A stretch of DNA of 64,000 nucleotides from positions 46,198-110,197 of the forward strand of contig JAUXTN010000203.1 in the NCBI GenBank assembly GCA_030684355.1, in the 5' to 3' direction. A program made the translations under genes and the position numbers. Under the pieces are notes generated by a model that was not told the DNA's origin, searched no databases, and saw only the letters and a list, made by a program, of their open reading frames with translations. This stretch comes from Pseudomonadota bacterium (lineage in GTDB: Bacteria > Myxococcota_A > UBA796 > SXON01). Of this stretch, positions 60,684 to 64,000 are shown one piece after another (position 1 is the stretch's first letter; the number at the start of each line of letters is the position of its first letter).

Positions 60684-61046
60684 TCACGCCGGGCGAGGAA
60701 CCAACCGCTGCACCAGGGCGATCATCGCCTCGATCTCGAACGGCTTGTGCAGGAAGTCGTCCGCGCCGTGCAGGCGCGCCTCGGCCTCGATCGACTCGAA
60801 GCCGTGCCCCGTCATCATCACGATGGGACAGTCCGGGCGACGCGCCTTGAACGCGCGCAAGAGGTCGAGCCCGTCGGCGTCCGGCAGCCGGATGTCGAGG
60901 AGCACGGCGGCGATGTCGGGCGCGAACGCGGCGAGCGCCTCCGCGCCGTCCTTCGCCTCGGTCACGGGGAAGCCCGCGTCCTGGAGGAGCTCGGAGAGGG
61001 CGAGGCGGATGAGCGGCATGTCTTCTACGATCAGGATCACGGACAT
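60684..61046 (-). CDS. Single-domain response regulator
   Basis: ATG at 61046, preceded by GGGGGA, gives 120 residues forming one receiver: acidic pair VEDMP, D51 in VLLDIRLPDADG, T79 in VMMTG and K101 in FLHKPFE. No output domain follows. The frame stays open upstream into a kinase remnant (61047 on), so it was probably the partner or fused receiver of a KaiC-linked kinase and may now be orphaned. It is convergent with the ligase-barrel gene. Confidence 0.9.
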   Translation of the reverse strand: MSVILIVEDMPLIRLALSELLQDAGFPVTEAKDGAEALAAFAPDIAAVLLDIRLPDADGLDLLRAFKARRPDCPIVMMTGHGFESIEAEARLHGADDFLHKPFEIEAMIALVQRLVPRPA

Positions 61047-61497
61047 TCCCCCTGCCACGGAACGATCGACCCGGCAGGTGGTGCCCGAATCCCCGTTGAT
61101 CTCCAGCCGCCCGTCCAACTGGCGGACGAGCGTGCGGACCACCTGCATGCCCATCGTCGTAGGCCGGTCGGCGACCCCCTTCAGGAGGGCCTCCTTCTCC
61201 CGGAGCGAGTCGGCGATCCGCTGCTCCCCCTGCCGCCCCTGGATCACGGGCCCCAACGGCGTGACCGCGGCGTGCACGACGCGGATCAGGCGCTCGTCCA
61301 CCCGGGTGCCGTCGGTGGCGTAGAACGATCCCGAACAGGGTCTTCCCGCAGCCGGGGCCGCCACATACCAACGTAGGGCGCCCGCGTGGCAGGCCTCTAC
61401 CCGTCAGTTGGTCGAGCCCCCGAATCCCGGAGGGCGCCTCTTCCAGGTTCAAAGAACGAGCTTCGACCGCCCTCTCTGCTGCCGTGCCTTGAGACAT
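61047..61497 (-). pseudogene. Collapsed KaiC-like ATPase + PAS/histidine-kinase remnant
   Basis: From ATG 61497 the frame encodes the start of a KaiC-type ATPase (GIRGLDQLTGRGLPRGRP, then CGGPGCGKTLFG with Walker A). Near 61330 homology jumps to another frame with the end of a PAS domain and kinase linker (SFYATDGTRVDERL, RIADSLREKEALLKG). It then jumps in the same frame to the end of a kinase ATPase domain (TMGMQVVRTLVRQLDGRLEI, SGTTCRV). The KaiC second half, the phospho-His region and the N box are missing. Two internal deletions, one with frameshift, explain this. The response regulator follows. Confidence 0.65.
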
Positions 61498-61803
61498 GCG
61501 TCCCCTTACCGTTGGAGCGCTGCCTCGAGTGTTAGCGCATCGACACCGCGAATACAAGGCCGGCCCCTCGCGTCGAGCGGGGCCATCGGCCCCGTGCTCG
61601 CCACCGTGTTCTACAGGTGGTCGTCCCTCTTCCCGACCCCGGGCGCCGCCGCGGTTACGACTTCCGGGCGGGTGAAAACCGCCCCCCGACGTCGTGGCAG
61701 GATGCCATGCTCGGTTCGGGCTTGCGCCTCCGTGTCGGCCCGGCGCGCCGCGGGGCCGACAACCCAGCCTCAGCGGACCTCTGCGTCCGGTGAAGGGGCC
61801 CGT
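61498..61803. other. Intergenic region, no gene seen
   Basis: The only clear element is a 6-bp hairpin GGGCGG/CCGCCC with loop GTGAAAA at 61666-61684. It should contain the promoters of the KaiC remnant (minus strand) and of the hypothetical gene downstream. No known riboswitch pattern was recognised. Confidence 0.4.
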
Positions 61804-62811
61804 ATGGATTCGTACGGGTGCCGACGCACGCCGCCGCCCGCCCGAGGTGCGCGCGCGTCATCGGACGCCTCACCGGACACCCCACGTCGCACGGACGGCG
61901 GCGCTTCGGGCCCCGAAGGACCGGGACGCACCGTCGCGGTCCGCGCGCTACACTCCGCTGGCTGGACGCCCACTCCGGGCTTCCCCGGGAAGCATCGCCT
62001 GCGCACTGCCTTCGCCCTGGTCCTCCTCGCCCTCGTCTCGGCGCCCGGAGCGGCGTCCGCGGCGTGCGCCGAGCCCGTGACCGGCGAGCGGTTCCGCCTC
62101 CTGGTCGACGATGCCGAGGCGGCCTGGACGCGCCTCGACACCGCGGGCTTCGACGCCACGACCGGCACCCTCGACGCGGCGCTGCCCTGCCTCTCCGAGC
62201 CAACCGAGCGGGCGCTGCTCGCGCGCTACCACCGGCTCCAGGGCCTGCGCGCCTTCGGTGTCCGCGACAGCACCCGCGCCCGGGCCGCGTTCGCCGCCAC
62301 CCGCCGCCTGGAGCCCGCCGCAGGGCTGCCGACCACCTTCGCGCCGGCCGGACATCCGCTCCAGGCCGAGTTCGAGGCCGTGCCGATCGAGGCCGTGACC
62401 ACCGAGCGCGTCCCGAAGGCGGCGGATGGCACCGTGTCGTTCGACGCGACGGTCGGCCGCGACCGCCCCGCCAACGTCCCCTCCGTCTTCCAGTGGCGCG
62501 ACGCCGCGGGAAGGGTGCGCACCACCGCGTACGTATGGCCCCAGGAGCCGCTCCCCGACTACCCCACCGCGAAGCCCGGCCGCGCGCGGCGCACCCTCCT
62601 CCTCGGGGCGGCCGGGGGCGCGGTGGTCGCCGCGGGCCTCACCCTGACCGCCGCGCTCGCCGCCGACAGCTACGACGACCCCGCGAACACCTGCGACGAC
62701 CTCCGGCGCCTGCGCCCGCTGGTGAACGCCAGCAACGCGGGCGCCATCGGGTTCGCCATCGCGGCGGGGGGCACCGCGGTGGTGGCCTTCGTCGTGCCGT
62801 TCGGAGAGTAG
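61804..62811 (+). CDS. Hypothetical exported protein with C-terminal membrane helices
   Basis: The open frame has ATG at 61804, but its first 60-70 codons look non-coding. A normal signal sequence (RTAFALVLLALVSAPGAASA) begins near 61999 without a standard start. The real start may be CTG near 61999 or elsewhere. The mature part has helices with a TPR-like layout (ERALLARYHRLQGLRAFGVR, STRARAAFAATRRLEPAAGL), a beta domain, and two membrane segments (TLLLGAAGGAVVAAGLTLTA and GAIGFAIAAGGTAVVAFVV). This design is common beside Ser/Thr kinases in myxobacteria. The next gene starts 1 bp later. Confidence 0.72.
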   Translation: MDSYGCRRTPPPARGARASSDASPDTPRRTDGGASGPEGPGRTVAVRALHSAGWTPTPGFPGKHRLRTAFALVLLALVSAPGAASAACAEPVTGERFRLLVDDAEAAWTRLDTAGFDATTGTLDAALPCLSEPTERALLARYHRLQGLRAFGVRDSTRARAAFAATRRLEPAAGLPTTFAPAGHPLQAEFEAVPIEAVTTERVPKAADGTVSFDATVGRDRPANVPSVFQWRDAAGRVRTTAYVWPQEPLPDYPTAKPGRARRTLLLGAAGGAVVAAGLTLTAALAADSYDDPANTCDDLRRLRPLVNASNAGAIGFAIAAGGTAVVAFVVPFGE

Positions 62812-62812
62812 G

Positions 62813-64000
62813 GTGCTCGCGCCGGGCCGGGAGGTCGGAAACTACCGCATCGAGCAGCTCATCGGCCGCGGCGGGCAGGGGTTCGTCTACCGCGCCGTGC
62901 ACGTGCGGCTCGGCACCGTGCACGCGCTGAAGCTCCTCCAATTGGAGATGGGCCCCCTGCGGGAGCGCCTCCTCGGCGAGGGCCGGATCCAGGCCCACCT
63001 CCGCCACCCGAACCTCGTGCCCGTCACCGACATCATCGAGGTCGACGGCGCCCTGACGCTCGTGGCGGACTTCGTCGCGGGCGTGCCGCTGGACACGTGG
63101 GCGGCGGCGAGCCGGCCGAGCCTCGAGGAGCGCCTCGCCGTGTTCCGGGGGGTCTGCGCCGCCGTGGGCGCGGCGCACGCCGCACGCGTGGTCCACCGCG
63201 ATCTGAAGCCCGGGAACGTGCTCGTGGAGCTCCTCGGGGGGAGCGCCGTGCCCCGCGTCACCGACTTCGGCGTGGCGAAGCTCCTCGACCCCGACGAGGC
63301 CCACCCGAGCACCCTCCCGGGGCTCCCCGTCGGGACGCCCGGGTACATGGCCCCCGAGCAGCTCCGGGACGCCTCGAGCGTCGATGGGCGCGCCGACCTC
63401 TTCGCGCTCGGGTGCATCCTCTACGAGCTCGTGTGCGGGGCGCGGCCGTTCGCGGACAAGGATCTCCGCACCTACGCGGCCGCGCTCACGACGGGGAGCT
63501 TCGTTCCCCCGGCCGAGCGTGACAGCACCCTCCCGCCCGGGGTCGTCCGCGCGATCGAGGCGTGTCTCCAGCTCGACCCCGACGCCCGGCCGGCCGACAT
63601 CGACGCGCTCCTCGCGCTCCTGGACGGCGGCCAGCCCGTCCCCGCCGCGACCCGCACGCCGACCCGCGCGGTCGTGGACATTCCCCGTCACCCCACCGCG
63701 GTCCCGCTCGCCCCGCCCGCGCAGGTCACCTTTCCGCCGGCAACCGCGGCCACCTTCCCCCCGCCCCTCCCGCCCGAGGGCGCGGTGGGAGACCCCGGGT
63801 CGAGGTGGCGGGTGCTCGCGGGAGCCGTCGCGGGCGCGGCGGCGGTCGTCCTCGCGGTCCTCGTCGCGAACGCCTGGGACACCCCCGCCCCGTCGGCCCC
63901 CGTCGATGCGGCCCCCACGGAAGCCGCCCCCGCGGAAGCCGCCGCGCCGCCGGCCCCCACGGAAGCCGCCCCCGCGGAAGCCGCCGCGCCGCCGGCCCCC
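62813..64000 (+). CDS. Ser/Thr protein kinase (Pkn type), 3' end outside window
   Basis: GTG at 62813 gives 396 codons to the window edge. The kinase domain (about 10-280) has a Gly loop IGRGGQGFVY, K40, HRDLKPGN (128-135), DFG (151-153) and APEQ, all residues for activity. A Pro/Thr-rich juxtamembrane stretch follows, then a membrane helix (LAGAVAGAAAVVLAVLVANA) and the start of an Ala/Pro/Glu repeat. The extracytoplasmic part is missing. It begins 1 bp after the preceding gene and is probably co-expressed with it. Confidence 0.9.
   Translation, partial: MLAPGREVGNYRIEQLIGRGGQGFVYRAVHVRLGTVHALKLLQLEMGPLRERLLGEGRIQAHLRHPNLVPVTDIIEVDGALTLVADFVAGVPLDTWAAASRPSLEERLAVFRGVCAAVGAAHAARVVHRDLKPGNVLVELLGGSAVPRVTDFGVAKLLDPDEAHPSTLPGLPVGTPGYMAPEQLRDASSVDGRADLFALGCILYELVCGARPFADKDLRTYAAALTTGSFVPPAERDSTLPPGVVRAIEACLQLDPDARPADIDALLALLDGGQPVPAATRTPTRAVVDIPRHPTAVPLAPPAQVTFPPATAATFPPPLPPEGAVGDPGSRWRVLAGAVAGAAAVVLAVLVANAWDTPAPSAPVDAAPTEAAPAEAAAPPAPTEAAPAEAAAPPAP
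63911..64000 (+). repeat. 42-bp tandem repeat coding for PTEAAPAEAAAPPA
   Basis: The unit starts at 63911 and repeats exactly at 63953, with a third copy beginning at 63995 at the edge. It encodes a 14-residue Pro/Ala/Glu spacer after the membrane helix of the kinase. Copy number beyond the window is unknown. Confidence 0.75.

Noticed and set aside
61640..61800. Possible riboswitch before the hypothetical gene
   Set aside because: Only one simple hairpin is present. No cobalamin, TPP, SAM or FMN box was recognised and the gene has no matching role.
1..64000. CRISPR array, tRNA or rRNA genes, insertion sequences
   Set aside because: No regularly spaced repeats with unique spacers, no cloverleaf with a conserved TTCGA arm and no transposase motif were found by eye. 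A dedicated search could still reveal a weak case.

Overview
The window is about 72% GC with strong third-position G/C bias. It encodes many very short-signal lipoproteins with Asp-rich calcium-type repeats (MopE-like, FG-GAP, lamin-tail), Ser/Thr kinases, hybrid histidine kinases, a TIGR03790 protein and a KaiC remnant. This mix suggests a Myxococcota-like (former Deltaproteobacteria) Gram-negative chromosome. That is an inference from gene content only. No rRNA, tRNA, CRISPR array, insertion sequence or prophage was recognised. Genes are densely packed, and many pairs overlap by 4 bp (ATGA or GTGA), which indicates translational coupling.

Layout. 1-10.7 kb: a lamin-tail/MopE lipoprotein cut by the window edge, a metallophosphoesterase with membrane segments, a SIMPL protein, an NAD-salvage pair (pnuC-nadR), a DODA-type dioxygenase, YaiI, a sulfatase with an EF-hand partner, and an HExxH protein next to a MopE lipoprotein. 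10.7-15.2 kb: a large FG-GAP/lamin-tail lipoprotein, a CrtI/RetSat-like oxidoreductase and a small membrane protein. 15.5-23.0 kb: a signalling block of two histidine kinases (with a decayed receiver fragment between them), an Rcp1-like response regulator, a TonB-dependent-receptor-like protein and a YfiR/DUF4154 protein. 23.0-30.0 kb, minus strand: eutB-eutC-eutL followed closely by an FG-GAP lipoprotein, an FAD oxidoreductase and a tiny lipoprotein. 30.0-38.6 kb: a fibronectin-like protein, a GlpT/UhpT-type transporter, a DT-repeat lipoprotein, a putative selenocysteine peroxiredoxin, a TIGR03790 lipoprotein and two alpha/beta hydrolases. 38.7-45.7 kb: one operon of a MarR regulator, an ABC ATPase, two FtsX permeases, a LolA-like protein and an outer-membrane barrel. 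45.8-55.0 kb: a kinase-dioxygenase fusion, a CAT-fold membrane protein, a lectin-like lipoprotein, an M24-like protein, a PEP/pyruvate-binding lipoprotein, a small barrel-like protein and a YeiH-type transporter. 55.0-64.0 kb: a hybrid kinase, an LpxL-like acyltransferase overlapping an AMP-ligase/TIM-barrel fusion, a response regulator with a collapsed KaiC/kinase remnant, a hypothetical protein, and a Ser/Thr kinase cut by the window edge.

The strongest unusual signal is at 33780-34382. A BCP-like peroxiredoxin reads through an in-frame TGA exactly where the peroxidatic cysteine should be, and a stem-loop follows at once. This looks like a membrane-anchored selenoprotein. Next come two apparently new domain fusions (kinase + TauD dioxygenase; AMP-dependent ligase + xylose-isomerase-like barrel) and a pared-down ethanolamine ammonia-lyase operon that keeps a single shell protein, EutL.
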